Shown here piece by piece: positions 28,663 through 38,342 of a stretch of 64,000 nucleotides of DNA. The notes below the pieces were generated by a model, which searched no databases, was not told the origin of the DNA, and saw only the letters and a list, made by a program, of their open reading frames with translations. A program made the position numbers and the translations under genes. The first letter of the stretch is position 1. The number at the start of each line of letters is the position of its first letter. Source of the stretch: Pseudomonadales bacterium. GTDB taxonomy: Bacteria; Pseudomonadota; Gammaproteobacteria; Pseudomonadales; Azotimanducaceae. The stretch lies in contig JANQJA010000016.1 in the NCBI GenBank assembly GCA_028281885.1, positions 1 to 64,000 of the forward strand, read 5' to 3'.

Positions 28663-29212
28663 TCCTTACCTGTCTCATGGTCTGCCATTGTGGTTGGTGT
28701 TCCCTGAATTCCTCGAGCCCCTGACGAACCGCATGAATCACTGCCCTGGGCGTGATGGTGGCACCCGTGAACTGGTCGAACTCACCGCCATGCCGCCGGA
28801 CATCCCAGGCATCGTCAGGAGTCCGCAGTGAATGTCCCTTGAATCCATGGATCCAGTCCGAGAGGCGATGGTCTATCTTGTCGCCCAGTCCGGGTGTTTC
28901 CGCGTGCGCATGTACTCTGACACCTTCGATCACGCCGTCAACGTCAATGCCGAGCCACAGATCGATGCGCCCGTTGTAACCCTCGTTGGTGGTCACGGCA
29001 AATAGGTAGTTGTTACCGTCGACGCGAAAGAGTGCTTCGCCGAGCTGTTCGATCGATGCCTCGGGTTCACCGATGATCGAAAGCAGCTGATGGATGGCAT
29101 AGTTTTCACGGCTCGTCTCGATGGCTGGCTGTAGTTTCACCTGGGTCAGGCTGAGGGCAAGTCCGCAGCCCGCGGCCAGTACCGGCAGTTGCCAGAGGCC
29201 GTTGAGCTTCAT
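28649..29212 (-). CDS. rnfG: Rnf/Rsx electron transport complex subunit G (flavinylated)
   Basis: A 187-residue protein with one N-terminal TM helix (LPVLAAGCGLALS) and a periplasmic FMN-binding domain. The covalent FMN attachment motif TGATITPRAV is present near the C-terminus. ATG 29212 forms an ATGA overlap with rnfD and is preferred to an in-frame start 12 bases upstream. It would carry electrons on the periplasmic side between RnfD and the membrane iron-sulfur site. Confidence 0.95.
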   Translation of the reverse strand: MKLNGLWQLPVLAAGCGLALSLTQVKLQPAIETSRENYAIHQLLSIIGEPEASIEQLGEALFRVDGNNYLFAVTTNEGYNGRIDLWLGIDVDGVIEGVRVHAHAETPGLGDKIDHRLSDWIHGFKGHSLRTPDDAWDVRRHGGEFDQFTGATITPRAVIHAVRQGLEEFREHQPQWQTMRQVRNERN

Positions 29213-30153
29213 GCGGTTCTCCACCTGAGCTGATCAAGCAAGGGTGTTGCCGTGTTCATCAGCAGCACGGCGAACGCGGTACCGTCGGGGTAGGCGCCCA
29301 GTTCGCGAATCACCATGATCAGCATGCCGATGCCGGCGGCATAAATGACCCGTCCCTGAATACCGTCGGGACTGCTCACCGGATCGGTAATGATGAAAAA
29401 GGCAGTCAGCATCGTACTGCCGGCGAGCAGATGGAATAGTGGGGAACCCAGGCTGGCGGAACTGCCACTGTCGTACCCAAGCAGCGTGATCAGAATGATG
29501 GTTGCGATCAGCACCATCGGCATGATGCGATCGCAGAGTTTTCGATACCAGAGATACAGGCCGCCGGTGAGAAACCCCAGGTTGATCCAGGGCCAACCGC
29601 TGCTCCAGTGGTCATGCGTGGCCTCGAACTCGGCAACGGTCATGGCGCCGCGAAACTTGAATGCATCGAGCGGTGTTGCCGCAGTGAATCCGTCGAACGA
29701 GCTTCCGATCAGTTTCAGCGACAGCGTCGAGCCGGGCGCCGGCATGGTATCCGGTGCAGGCCATAGCGACATGGAGAGGGGGAAGGCAACGATCAGGGCG
29801 GCATATCCGACCATGGCCGGATTAAACGGATTGTGCCCCAGGCCGCCATAGAGCTGTTTACCCAATGCAATGGCAAATACGCCACCCAGCGTCGGTATCC
29901 ACAGCGGTACCAGGGGTGGCAGGCACAAGCCGAGCAGCAATCCCGTCAGCAGTGCGCTGCCGTCGGCCAGTGAGGTCAGGGGCTTTGCTCGCAACCTGAG
30001 GATCAGCGCTTCGGTTGCGAGGCAGGCGGCGCAGCAGATGACCAGGTTGACTGCGATGCCGATGCCAAAAAACCAGGTCATCGCCAGGATGCCGGGAACC
30101 AACGCCAGTGCAACCTGGTGCATGATGCTGGCAGCGGGATGACGCGCGGTCAC
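29209..30153 (-). CDS. rnfD: Rnf/Rsx electron transport complex subunit D
   Basis: About 314 residues with 8-9 TM helices, homologous to NqrB. The covalent-flavin region reads [13 protein letters not shown], where the Thr before Pro is the expected attachment residue. GTG 30153 gives a GTGA overlap with the rnfB stop; upstream in-frame sequence to 30393 would be read inside rnfB and is not RnfD-like. It directly follows the rnfB hybrid, where rnfC would normally stand. Confidence 0.93.
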   Translation of the reverse strand: MTARHPAASIMHQVALALVPGILAMTWFFGIGIAVNLVICCAACLATEALILRLRAKPLTSLADGSALLTGLLLGLCLPPLVPLWIPTLGGVFAIALGKQLYGGLGHNPFNPAMVGYAALIVAFPLSMSLWPAPDTMPAPGSTLSLKLIGSSFDGFTAATPLDAFKFRGAMTVAEFEATHDHWSSGWPWINLGFLTGGLYLWYRKLCDRIMPMVLIATIILITLLGYDSGSSASLGSPLFHLLAGSTMLTAFFIITDPVSSPDGIQGRVIYAAGIGMLIMVIRELGAYPDGTAFAVLLMNTATPLLDQLRWRTA

Positions 30154-31052
30154 GATATCTGCTTCTTGATCTGATCCAGCAGCGCCTGTTTCTCGTTGGA
30201 TGTCGGGCGCTGTCTGATCTGGTCGCGATGGGAAGTGATCCGGAGCTCGCGAGCGAGATAGCGTTTCTCGGCATGATGTGCCTGGGCTTCGCGATTCTGC
30301 CTGGCCGCGATGCGGGACCTGGCGGCCTGGAAGTGTGTGGTCAGCGGGATGTCTGACGGGCAGGCCCGGTCGCACTGTCTGCACTCGATGCAATGATCAA
30401 GGTCGAGTGCTTCAAGTGCCTGGTTGTCTTCCCGATACCAGTACAGGCTTTGTGGTAGCAGGTCCTTTGGACAGACGTCTTCGCACTCGCCGCAGCGAAT
30501 ACATTCCATATGCGGCGCTGGTGTTGTCGGGATTGCTTCGTGGCTGTCCATCAATGGCTGAACCAGATCGATACAGTCAACGGGACAGGGCTCGACGCAG
30601 AGTTTGCAGCCGGTGCACTCAGCTTCGATGACGGTGTGCATCCACTGCGGTGCGCCCACGATGGCATCGACGGGACATGCCTGGATGCACAGGGTGCAGC
30701 CGATGCACTCCGCTTCGCGGATGATGGCACGAATGCCTGGCCTGGCGTCGCCGCAGTTCGGATCAAGCGGTATCTCCGGACGGCCCAGCAACTCGGCCAG
30801 TTCACGAATGGTCTCTTCGCCGCCGGGGGGGCAGCGATTGATGGATTCACCCCTGGCGATGGCCTCGGCGTAGGGACGACAGCCGGGGTAGCCGCATTGG
30901 GCACATTGGGTTTGTGGTAGCAGCTGGTTGATCTGGTTGGTCAGCGAGTCGTTATCCCGCCGCAGCTTCGATGCTGCAAGTTGCAGTAATGTTGCGATCA
31001 CGACCCCGCAGGTTGCGATCACCGATGTACCCAGGGTGACGGCAGCCAACAT
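30150..31052 (-). CDS. rnfB: RnfB fused to the C-terminal ferredoxin domain of RnfC
   Basis: A 300-residue hybrid. Residues 1-30 are the membrane anchor; the RnfB cluster C50-x2-C53-x4-C58-x15-C74 follows, then two [4Fe-4S] motifs (C116/C119/C122/C126 and C146/C149/C152/C156). After a short linker (161-182), residues 183-300 match the tail of Rnf[19 protein letters not shown] (C184-C194), [26 protein letters not shown] (C221-C231) and the basic helical extension. Five [4Fe-4S] clusters are predicted. The RnfC N-terminal barrel-sandwich and NADH/FMN-binding regions are absent and no separate rnfC lies in the operon. It starts directly after the rnfA stop. Confidence 0.9.
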   Translation of the reverse strand: MLAAVTLGTSVIATCGVVIATLLQLAASKLRRDNDSLTNQINQLLPQTQCAQCGYPGCRPYAEAIARGESINRCPPGGEETIRELAELLGRPEIPLDPNCGDARPGIRAIIREAECIGCTLCIQACPVDAIVGAPQWMHTVIEAECTGCKLCVEPCPVDCIDLVQPLMDSHEAIPTTPAPHMECIRCGECEDVCPKDLLPQSLYWYREDNQALEALDLDHCIECRQCDRACPSDIPLTTHFQAARSRIAARQNREAQAHHAEKRYLARELRITSHRDQIRQRPTSNEKQALLDQIKKQIS

Positions 31053-31631
31053 CTAGTGATCCATCCCGGTAAAGCCAAGAAACGCAAGCGAAATGATCCC
31101 GGCTGTCATGAGGTGGACCGCGGTTCCGGCAAAAGGGCCCGGGATATCTGCATGGGTAATCCGCTCACGGATCGCGGCGAACAGTATGAGCAGCAGTGAA
31201 AAACCGAGCGCCGCGCCAAGTCCAAAAAACACGGATTCGATGAACGAGTTGGATGCACGCACATTCAGCAGAGCGACACCGAGCACGGCGCAGTTGGTGG
31301 TGATCAGTGGGATGAACAGTCCGAGCACCTGATGCAGGAGTGGCTGTGTGGCGCGCATCACCATTTCCGAGAACTGCACCAGCGCGGCGATGATGACGAT
31401 GAACGCGATGATACGCAGGTATTCCAGTTGCAGCGGCAGCAGGATCAGGTGTTCAACCAGATAGCTCAGGCCCGAAGCGAGTGACAGCACAAAGGTGGTT
31501 GCTGCTGACATGCCCAGTGCCGTATCGAGCCGTTGCGATGCCCCCATAAAAGGGCAGAGCCCGAGAAACTGCACCATCACGAAGTTGTTGACGAAGATCG
31601 CTGTCAACAAAATGACGAGCGCTTCGGGCAT
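31053..31631 (-). CDS. rnfA: Rnf/Rsx electron transport complex subunit A
   Basis: A 192-residue six-helix membrane subunit paired with RnfE. Cluster cysteines lie in [11 protein letters not shown] and [13 protein letters not shown]. It starts one base after the metG stop, so metG-rnfABDGE-nth reads as one transcription unit. Length is normal. Confidence 0.96.
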   Translation of the reverse strand: MPEALVILLTAIFVNNFVMVQFLGLCPFMGASQRLDTALGMSAATTFVLSLASGLSYLVEHLILLPLQLEYLRIIAFIVIIAALVQFSEMVMRATQPLLHQVLGLFIPLITTNCAVLGVALLNVRASNSFIESVFFGLGAALGFSLLLILFAAIRERITHADIPGPFAGTAVHLMTAGIISLAFLGFTGMDH

Positions 31632-31632
31632 A

Positions 31633-33654
31633 TCAGGACACTTTCATGCCAGGCGCTGCCCCATTGTCGGGGGAAAGCAGGAAGATTTCCTTACCGCCGG
31701 GTCCAGCCGCCAACACCATGCCTTCGGAAACACCGAACTTCATTTTTCGTGGCGCGAGATTGGCAACCATCACAGTGAGCTTGCCCACCAGATCGGCAGG
31801 ATCATAGGCTGCCTTGATACCGGCGAAGACGTTACGCTTTTCGTCACCCAGATCGAGCGTCAATTGCAGTAGCTTGTCAGCACCTTCGACGTGACTGGCA
31901 GCGTCAATACGCACGATACGCAGATCCACCTTGGCGAAGTCATCAAAGTCGATATGGGCGAGACCCGGGTCTGCTCCTTCCGCTTCGTCGACTGGGGGTT
32001 TTTCCGCCTGATCACCAGCTGCAATCATCTGCTCGACCCTGTCGCTGTCAATCCGGGTCAGCAGTGGCTTGAATTTGTTGATCTTGTGGTCCGTCAATAC
32101 GTCCCCGATCGAATTCCAGGTCAGCGGCTCAACATTCAGGAACGCTTCGGCGTTTTCGGCGAGTTTTGGCAGGATCGGCTTCAGATAGGCCACCAGAATG
32201 CGGAACAGGTTGATACCATCCGAGCATACATTTTGTACCTCGGCTTCCTTGCCTGCTTCCTTGGCAAGCACCCAGGGTTTGTTCGCATCGATATACTCGT
32301 TGGTGCGGTCTGCGATTGCCATGATTTCACGAATCGCCTTGCCAAACTCGTCAGCTTCGTACAGCTCCGCGATCGTCTCGGACGCAGCGGCTGCATCCTT
32401 GACCAGATCCGTGGAAGGCGCCGCCGACAGGCAGCCGTCGAATTTCGAATTGATGAATCCGGCACAACGGCTGGCGATGTTGACGAGCTTGCCGACCAGA
32501 TCGGAATTGACCCGTTGCACGAAGTCATCAAGATTGATTTCCATATCATCGATGGTGCCGGTGAGCTTGGTCGCCAGGTAATAGCGCATGTACTCGGGAT
32601 CAAGATGGTCAAGATATTGGCGGGCGTTGATGAACAGACCGCGCGATTTGGACATCTTCTGATCTTTGACCGTCGCGAACCCATGCACATGAATACGTGT
32701 CGGCTTACGAAGCTTGGCAACTTCCAGCATCGCCGGCCAGAACAGAGCATGGAAATTAATGATGTCCTTGCCGATGAAGTGATGTACTTCAAAGTCCGAG
32801 TCCGGTTTCCAGTAGTCGTCGTATTTGATGTCAATCGTATTGCCGACGCGGTCGCAGTAGTTCTTGAAACTGGCCATGTAGCCAATGGGGGCGTCCAGCC
32901 AGACGTAGAAATATTTGCCTGGCTCGCCCGGAATCTCGAAGCCGAAGTAGGGTGCATCGCGGGATATGTCCCAGTCCTGCAGGCCGGCATCAAGCCACTC
33001 AGCGAGCTTGTTGGCGACCTGTTCATGCAGGGTGCCGCTCCGTGTCCATTGCTTCAGGAAATCCGTAAAGTTCGACAATGCGAAGAACAGATGCGTTGAT
33101 TCCTTCAGCACCGGTGTCGCGCCGGAAATCGTCGACCTTGGATTGATCAGGTCAGTGGCATCGTAGGTCGCCCCACAGGCTTCACAATTATCGCCGTACT
33201 GGCCATCCGTCTTGCAATTGGGGCAGCCACCCACAATGAACCGGTCGGCGAGAAACAGCTCTTGCTCGGGGTCATAAAGCTGGTTAACCGATCGCTTGAC
33301 GATCTGGCCCGCCTCCTGCAGGCGCTGGTAGATCATGCCTGACAGGGCCTCGTTCTCGGGTGAGTGGGTTGAGTAGTAGTTGTCGTGGCTGATATGGAAG
33401 TCGCTGAAATCCTGCATGTGCTGGCTGCGGATCTGTTCAATCAGGGTTTCTGCAGGGATCCCGGCTTCCTCGGCCTTGAGCATGGTCGCCGTGCCATGGG
33501 TGTCATCGGCGCAGACATAGGTACAGAGGTGCCCTCGCATGCGCTGGAAACGAACCCAGATGTCTGTCTGGATATGCTCCAGCAGATGGCCAAGGTGGAT
33601 CGCGCCGTTGGCGTTGGGTAGCGCACTGGTCACAAGAATGTGGCGTTTTTCCAT
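31633..33654 (-). CDS. metG: Methionyl-tRNA synthetase
   Basis: A class I synthetase of 673 residues. HIGH motif [10 protein letters not shown], zinc knuckle [22 protein letters not shown] in DQKMSKSRG, and a C-terminal EMAP-II-like tRNA-binding domain (about 565-673, starting [16 protein letters not shown]). This is the long dimeric E. coli-type enzyme. It is divergent from mrp and heads the rnf-nth operon. Confidence 0.97.
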   Translation of the reverse strand: MEKRHILVTSALPNANGAIHLGHLLEHIQTDIWVRFQRMRGHLCTYVCADDTHGTATMLKAEEAGIPAETLIEQIRSQHMQDFSDFHISHDNYYSTHSPENEALSGMIYQRLQEAGQIVKRSVNQLYDPEQELFLADRFIVGGCPNCKTDGQYGDNCEACGATYDATDLINPRSTISGATPVLKESTHLFFALSNFTDFLKQWTRSGTLHEQVANKLAEWLDAGLQDWDISRDAPYFGFEIPGEPGKYFYVWLDAPIGYMASFKNYCDRVGNTIDIKYDDYWKPDSDFEVHHFIGKDIINFHALFWPAMLEVAKLRKPTRIHVHGFATVKDQKMSKSRGLFINARQYLDHLDPEYMRYYLATKLTGTIDDMEINLDDFVQRVNSDLVGKLVNIASRCAGFINSKFDGCLSAAPSTDLVKDAAAASETIAELYEADEFGKAIREIMAIADRTNEYIDANKPWVLAKEAGKEAEVQNVCSDGINLFRILVAYLKPILPKLAENAEAFLNVEPLTWNSIGDVLTDHKINKFKPLLTRIDSDRVEQMIAAGDQAEKPPVDEAEGADPGLAHIDFDDFAKVDLRIVRIDAASHVEGADKLLQLTLDLGDEKRNVFAGIKAAYDPADLVGKLTVMVANLAPRKMKFGVSEGMVLAAGPGGKEIFLLSPDNGAAPGMKVS

Positions 33655-33789
33655 TGGATGACGGGTATTTACAGCAATTGAAAGGGTGCTAAGGATACTG
33701 ATCCCGCAGCGTTATTTCATCCCGATCGAACGCTGGTCCGGGATGGATGACTGGGGCGGATGGATTGGTTTTAATGTCTGCCCCTGGCG

Positions 33790-34641
33790 ATGACATTGAG
33801 GAGCAGGACGATTGCGGCAGCAGGCATGAACAAACTGGAGCTACCCGGCGTGGCACACGTCGTTGCGGTAGCGTCTGGTAAAGGTGGTGTGGGCAAGTCC
33901 ACGGTGTCGGCGAATCTCGCCCTGGCGCTGGCCGCCGAAGGGCAGTCGGTGGCGCTGCTGGATGCGGACATCTATGGTCCCAGTCAGGCATTGATGCTCG
34001 GCGTGCCGGAAGGCACGAGACCGGATGTGGTCGATGACAAGATGGTACCCATCAGTGCCCATGGACTGCAGGTCATGTCGATGGGGTTTGTGACCTCAGC
34101 CAAGACGCCGGCCGTCTGGCGTGGTCCCATGGCCAGCGGTGCGTTACAGCAGCTGCTGGCCCAGACTCGATGGCAGGATGTGGACGTGATGATTGTTGAC
34201 TATCCGCCGGGTACCGGGGATATCCAGCTGACCCTCGCACAGCAGGTGCCGATGAGTGGTGCCGTGGTGGTAACGACGCCACAGGACATCGCTTTGCTGG
34301 ATGCCCGCAAGGCCATCGAGATGTTTCGCAAAGTTGATGTGCCGGTGATTGGCATCGTTGAGAATATGAGCACTCATGTCTGTACCGAATGCGGACATGA
34401 AGAGTCGATCTTCGGTGCCGGGGGTGGCGACAGCGTTGCCGCCGAGTATGACACTCGCGTCCTGGCGCGGCTGCCGCTCGCATTGACTGTCCGGGAAGCT
34501 TCAGACCGGGGCCAGCCGCTGGTGGTCAGTGACCCGGGTGGCACCACCAGCGAGACCTTTCGCCAGCTGGCGCAGCAAGTGATTGCCTCTTACATCTACC
34601 AATCAAGGGCCGGTCCGGAGATCAGCATTGTCGATGATTGA
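33790..34641 (+). CDS. mrp: Mrp/ApbC iron-sulfur carrier P-loop ATPase, lacking the MIP18 domain
   Basis: A 283-residue SIMIBI ATPase that binds and transfers Fe-S clusters. The deviant Walker A is VASGKGGVGKSTVSANLA; DADIYGPSQ, VDYPPGTGD and the cluster-binding CxxC in HVCTECGHEE are present. The usual N-terminal DUF59/MIP18-like domain (about 90 residues) is missing; only a short leader precedes LPGVAHVVAVASG. ATG 33826 is an alternative start. The dcd-mrp-metG neighbourhood is conserved in Pseudomonas-type genomes. Confidence 0.93.
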   Translation: MTLRSRTIAAAGMNKLELPGVAHVVAVASGKGGVGKSTVSANLALALAAEGQSVALLDADIYGPSQALMLGVPEGTRPDVVDDKMVPISAHGLQVMSMGFVTSAKTPAVWRGPMASGALQQLLAQTRWQDVDVMIVDYPPGTGDIQLTLAQQVPMSGAVVVTTPQDIALLDARKAIEMFRKVDVPVIGIVENMSTHVCTECGHEESIFGAGGGDSVAAEYDTRVLARLPLALTVREASDRGQPLVVSDPGGTTSETFRQLAQQVIASYIYQSRAGPEISIVDD

Positions 34642-34698
34642 TGGGCTCCGGGCGGATACGTAAGATGGCGCGTTTTAGATAGGGTATGGCGACGGGTT

Positions 34699-35268
34699 AT
34701 GTCGATCAAATCAGATAAGTGGATCAGGCGGATGGCCGAAGGCGAGGGTATGATCGAACCGTTTGAGGCGGGCCAGGTCCGGCAGTCCGAGAGCGGCGAA
34801 CGGCTGATCTCGTATGGGACCTCATCCTATGGATATGACGTCCGCTGTGCCGATGAGTTCAAGGTGTTTACCAATATCCATTCCGCTACCGTCGACCCGA
34901 AGTCGTTTGACGAGAAGAGCTTTGTCGATATCAAGGATGATGTCTGCATTATTCCCCCCAATTCTTTTGCCCTGGCCAGAACAGTGGAATATTTCCGTAT
35001 TCCGCGCACGGTGTTGACCGTCTGCCTTGGCAAGTCGACCTACGCTCGCTGCGGCATCATCGTTAATGTGACGCCGCTGGAACCGGAGTGGGAAGGGCAC
35101 GTCACCCTTGAGTTCTCAAATACCACGAACCTGCCCGCCAAGATCTACGCCAACGAGGGTGTCGCCCAGATGCTGTTCTTCGAGTCGGATGAAGAATGTG
35201 AAATCTCCTACCGGGATCGGGGTGGCAAGTATCAGGGGCAGCAAGGCGTCACGCTGCCGAAAGCCTGA
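34699..35268 (+). CDS. dcd: dCTP deaminase
   Basis: A 189-residue trimeric enzyme converting dCTP to d[24 protein letters not shown] is the family start, the active-site block [28 protein letters not shown] includes the catalytic Glu, and the C-terminus ends [14 protein letters not shown]. It lies 57 bases after mrp, same strand. Confidence 0.97.
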   Translation: MSIKSDKWIRRMAEGEGMIEPFEAGQVRQSESGERLISYGTSSYGYDVRCADEFKVFTNIHSATVDPKSFDEKSFVDIKDDVCIIPPNSFALARTVEYFRIPRTVLTVCLGKSTYARCGIIVNVTPLEPEWEGHVTLEFSNTTNLPAKIYANEGVAQMLFFESDEECEISYRDRGGKYQGQQGVTLPKA

Positions 35269-35370
35269 TTGCGGCCAGCGACCGTGGCTGAGCATACTTT
35301 GATTCTATGCTGCGGATGGTGATGTTGGCTGGTCCCCGGCTGCTGCCTGGATGCCAAACGAGTGGGCTGA

Positions 35371-36111
35371 CTAGTTTTTGACGTATCCGAGGGGCTCGCC
35401 GCCGAAGTCGGCACTGCGTAGCAGCAGTTTGAATCCGCCTCCGTCCTGTTCAGTCTGTTCAAAACGAACCAGCAGGAAGTCGTATTCCGGTGCCAGCCAG
35501 AAGTGAGTGATGCGCTCGGCATGTTCACGAACACGCTCTGCCTTGATCGTGTTGAACTGACCTGCGGGTACTTCAATGGATTCCTCGCTGACGACGCGAA
35601 AGCGATACTCGCGGATGCGTCCGTCATCTTCGGCGACGGTATAGACCATTTCCGGCCAGTCGCTGCCGCTACGCTGTGCGGCCAGCAGGTCTTCCCGCAT
35701 CTCCTGCTGGTAGGACAATCGGTCGTGCATGCCGGGTTCGAGATCCCGTTCCCAGCCATCCTGATCGGCTATTCTCACCACCTTCTGCGCTTCCCAGTCG
35801 AATCGAAGGATGTCAGCCCGGTTGCGGCCGATACCGGTCCGTTCATATTCGTATTGCAAGGGTCTGATGGTTTCGCTGCCGCCCAGATCGAAGGTGGTTG
35901 TTTCGGTCACCGAAGCAAGGATCGACTTGGCAATCGAGGACAGCACAAACTGACCGTCGACGGTGCGACGCAGTTCCCGGATACCGGTGGCAGAAATCGG
36001 CACGCCGTTATAGCTCGCCTTGTAGACGGCGCGATACGGGGTCGGTTCGGCCCCGGCGTGCGAGGCGGCCAGGACAAGCGACCAGATCATCAGGTATGTC
36101 GTCAGACGCAA
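35371..36111 (-). CDS. DUF3108 domain exported protein
   Basis: About 246 residues with an N-terminal signal peptide (LRLTTYLMIWSLVLAASHAGAEP) and a DUF3108 beta-rich domain (YRAVYKASYNGVPISATGIRELRR, ending ADFGGEPL). I prefer TTG 36111, which has a GGGGGG stretch 9 bases upstream; ATG 36090 is the alternative. In-frame sequence further upstream overlaps the divergent DUF2066 gene and is not part of the protein. In Pseudomonas-type genomes this gene follows purM-purN, which are absent here. It is probably periplasmic or outer-membrane associated; function unknown. Confidence 0.8.
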   Translation of the reverse strand: MRLTTYLMIWSLVLAASHAGAEPTPYRAVYKASYNGVPISATGIRELRRTVDGQFVLSSIAKSILASVTETTTFDLGGSETIRPLQYEYERTGIGRNRADILRFDWEAQKVVRIADQDGWERDLEPGMHDRLSYQQEMREDLLAAQRSGSDWPEMVYTVAEDDGRIREYRFRVVSEESIEVPAGQFNTIKAERVREHAERITHFWLAPEYDFLLVRFEQTEQDGGGFKLLLRSADFGGEPLGYVKN

Positions 36112-36168
36112 CTTGTAAAACCCCCCTGTCTCCCCGACAATTTCGCAATTCTTCAGGCGAAGCCCTGA

Positions 36169-37257
36169 ATGAACTCTGAATTGGTCCTGACTATAAGGAT
36201 ACCGCGCATCACTAGAAGTTCCCTCATGTTGTTGTTCGCTGTGCTGGCTCTGCCTGACACGGCGTTTGCGGTACCTGTTCAGGATCTGTACGTGGCAGAG
36301 GTTCTGGTCGCGACCCAAGGCGATGCTGCCCTGCAGGAAGGCGCACGGGCCGGGCTGCGACAGGTACTGGTCCGGGTGTCGGGATCGATCGACGTTGAAC
36401 GCGATGAGTCGATTCGACGGGCATTGAGGAATCCCGGGCGCTATTACTATCAGTATGGCTATGATGCGACCGATCGCACGCTGATGGTTGCCGGTGAGGT
36501 GCGGCCAGCGCATCTGCTTCGCGTTTCCTTTGAGCCGGCTGCAGTGGCCAGGTTGCTACGTGAAGCGGGATTCCCTGTGTGGGGCAGCAACAGACCCGGC
36601 ATGCTGGTCTGGATTGCGGTCAACGATGAACAGGGGCGACGACTGCTGAGCGATATCGACGAACACCCGTTGATGTCGCGGCTGCAGTCTGAGGCTCGAT
36701 CGCGCGGATTGCCGCTGCTGTTTCCCCTGCTCGACCTTGAAGATACATCGCGCGTCTCCGCAGCGGAGGTATGGGGACTGTTTACAGCGCGAATTGATGT
36801 GGCCTCGCTCCGTTACAATCCAGATGTTGTACTCGCCGGGCGCATCCAGGTCCTTCCCGGTGGCGCGGCAGGTGCGCGATGGGTCTATCGCATTGAGGAT
36901 CGATGGCAAAGCGTTGAGATGAGTGATGATGGTTCGGGCGGTGTCATCGAACAGATTGTCGACCGGCTCGCCGATGAACTGGCATCGCGCTATGCGGTTG
37001 GTTCATCGCAGGGAGAGATCCTGGTGAGCGTGGAAGCCGTTGACGGCGTTGATGACTACGCCGCATTGTCGCGCTACTTGGAGTCGTTGACACCGGTGGT
37101 TGATACTTTCGTGATGGAAGTCCGGGATGACGAAATTTTGTTCCGGCTCAGGATTGAAGGCAATGTTGAGCAGCTGCAGGAGACCATTGGGCTCGATGAC
37201 CGCCTGTTGCTGATGACCGAGGGCAGACCGCTGACTTATCGCTGGACGGGAAACTGA
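36169..37257 (+). CDS. DUF2066 domain exported protein
   Basis: A 362-residue protein with an N-terminal signal-like hydrophobic stretch (LMLLFAVLALPDTAFA) followed by VPVQDLYVAEVLVATQGDAA, the DUF2066 start. ATG 36226 is an alternative start closer to the hydrophobic core. The stop overlaps the perM start by one base (TGATG). The DUF2066-perM-hda order is conserved in gammaproteobacteria. Biochemical role unknown. Confidence 0.82.
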   Translation: MNSELVLTIRIPRITRSSLMLLFAVLALPDTAFAVPVQDLYVAEVLVATQGDAALQEGARAGLRQVLVRVSGSIDVERDESIRRALRNPGRYYYQYGYDATDRTLMVAGEVRPAHLLRVSFEPAAVARLLREAGFPVWGSNRPGMLVWIAVNDEQGRRLLSDIDEHPLMSRLQSEARSRGLPLLFPLLDLEDTSRVSAAEVWGLFTARIDVASLRYNPDVVLAGRIQVLPGGAAGARWVYRIEDRWQSVEMSDDGSGGVIEQIVDRLADELASRYAVGSSQGEILVSVEAVDGVDDYAALSRYLESLTPVVDTFVMEVRDDEILFRLRIEGNVEQLQETIGLDDRLLLMTEGRPLTYRWTGN

Positions 37258-38342
37258 TGACAACACTTGAGCGAACGTTTGCCCTGCTCCTGGTCGCAGC
37301 CTTTTTGCTGCTGGTCTATGTGCTGCAGCCGATATTGATGCCGTTCCTGGTGGGTTTTGTGATCGCCTATCTGGGTGATCCCCTGGTTGACCGGCTTGAA
37401 CGTGTCGGGCTGGGGCGAACGCTCGGCGTGGTTGTCGTTTTTGTCTTCTTCCTGTCCATTCTGGTGGCGGCGTTACTGGTACTGATGCCGTTGCTGGTGG
37501 AAGAGATCAATGCACTGATGCACCGGATTCCCGGAATGATTCGCTGGCTGCAGCAAACCGTCAGTCCGGTCATGGTGCAGTATTTCAATGTCGATCCCTT
37601 TGCGCTGCAAGTGGACGAGCTTCGCGGCCAGCTAACAGAGAACTGGCGCCAGGCGGGTGGTATTGCGTCAAGGGTCCTGGCGGAAGTCACGCGGTCGGGG
37701 TTCGCGTTGATGGCCTGGATTGCAAATTTTGCGCTGATTCCAGTGGTCGCCTTTTATCTGATGCGTGACTGGGACGGTCTCATCGCGTCACTGCGGGAGT
37801 TGTTGCCCCGGGAAATGGAACCTGTTGTGGTGGGCCTTGCGAGTGAATGTGACGAAGTGCTGAGCGCGTTTCTGCGGGGGCAGCTGCTGGTCATGATCAC
37901 GCTTGGCGTGATCTATGCTGCGGGTCTGTACGTTATCGGGCTTGATCTTGCCCTGCTGATTGGCTTGCTGGCAGGGCTCGCCAGCATCGTCCCCTACCTG
38001 GGTTTCGTCGTGGGCATTTTGGCTGCCAGCGTCGCCGCGATCTTTCAGTTTCAGGAACTCTCACAGGTGGTACTGGTTGCACTGGTCTTCGGCGCAGGAC
38101 AGGCCATTGAAGGTATGGTGCTGACGCCGCTGCTGGTCGGGGATCGGATCGGTTTACATCCGGTTGCGGTGATTTTTGCCATCCTTGCCGGAGGTCAGAT
38201 GTTTGGTTTTGTCGGCATCCTGCTGGCACTGCCCGTGGCTGCGATCGTGATGGTTTTCCTGCGCCATGCACATGGTCGCTATGTTTCGAGCGTCTACTAT
38301 GGCGCGCGGGAGCCGGAAGATGGCCCGCCAACTACCCCTTGA
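37257..38342 (+). CDS. perM: AI-2E family transporter / PerM-like permease
   Basis: A 361-residue membrane protein with about 7-8 helices; the family start is VLQPILMPFLVGFVIAYLGDPLVD and the conserved C-terminal part is GQAIEGMVLTPLLVGDRIGLHP. The family includes TqsA and Na/H antiporters; the substrate here is not predictable. It overlaps hda by 23 bases. Confidence 0.88.
   Translation: MTTLERTFALLLVAAFLLLVYVLQPILMPFLVGFVIAYLGDPLVDRLERVGLGRTLGVVVVFVFFLSILVAALLVLMPLLVEEINALMHRIPGMIRWLQQTVSPVMVQYFNVDPFALQVDELRGQLTENWRQAGGIASRVLAEVTRSGFALMAWIANFALIPVVAFYLMRDWDGLIASLRELLPREMEPVVVGLASECDEVLSAFLRGQLLVMITLGVIYAAGLYVIGLDLALLIGLLAGLASIVPYLGFVVGILAASVAAIFQFQELSQVVLVALVFGAGQAIEGMVLTPLLVGDRIGLHPVAVIFAILAGGQMFGFVGILLALPVAAIVMVFLRHAHGRYVSSVYYGAREPEDGPPTTP

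Noticed and set aside
30154-30393. N-terminal extension of rnfD, or a separate remnant of rnfC, in this frame
   Set aside because: The translated segment is unlike RnfD or RnfC and overlaps the RnfC-like tail of the rnfB hybrid, which is read in another frame with intact cluster motifs.
30480-30520. Frameshift or sequencing error at the RnfB/RnfC junction
   Set aside because: The frame is continuous through both parts, with cysteine spacing correct on each side; an assembly-level deletion remains possible but no frame break is visible.
31891-33099. Long open frame (402 codons) on the plus strand opposite metG
   Set aside because: metG on the minus strand has all catalytic motifs; the antisense frame shows no domain and is a codon-bias shadow.
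36112-36513. Extended DUF3108 coding region on the minus strand
   Set aside because: It would overlap the divergent DUF2066 gene and place the signal peptide in the middle of the protein; TTG 36111 or ATG 36090 fits better.
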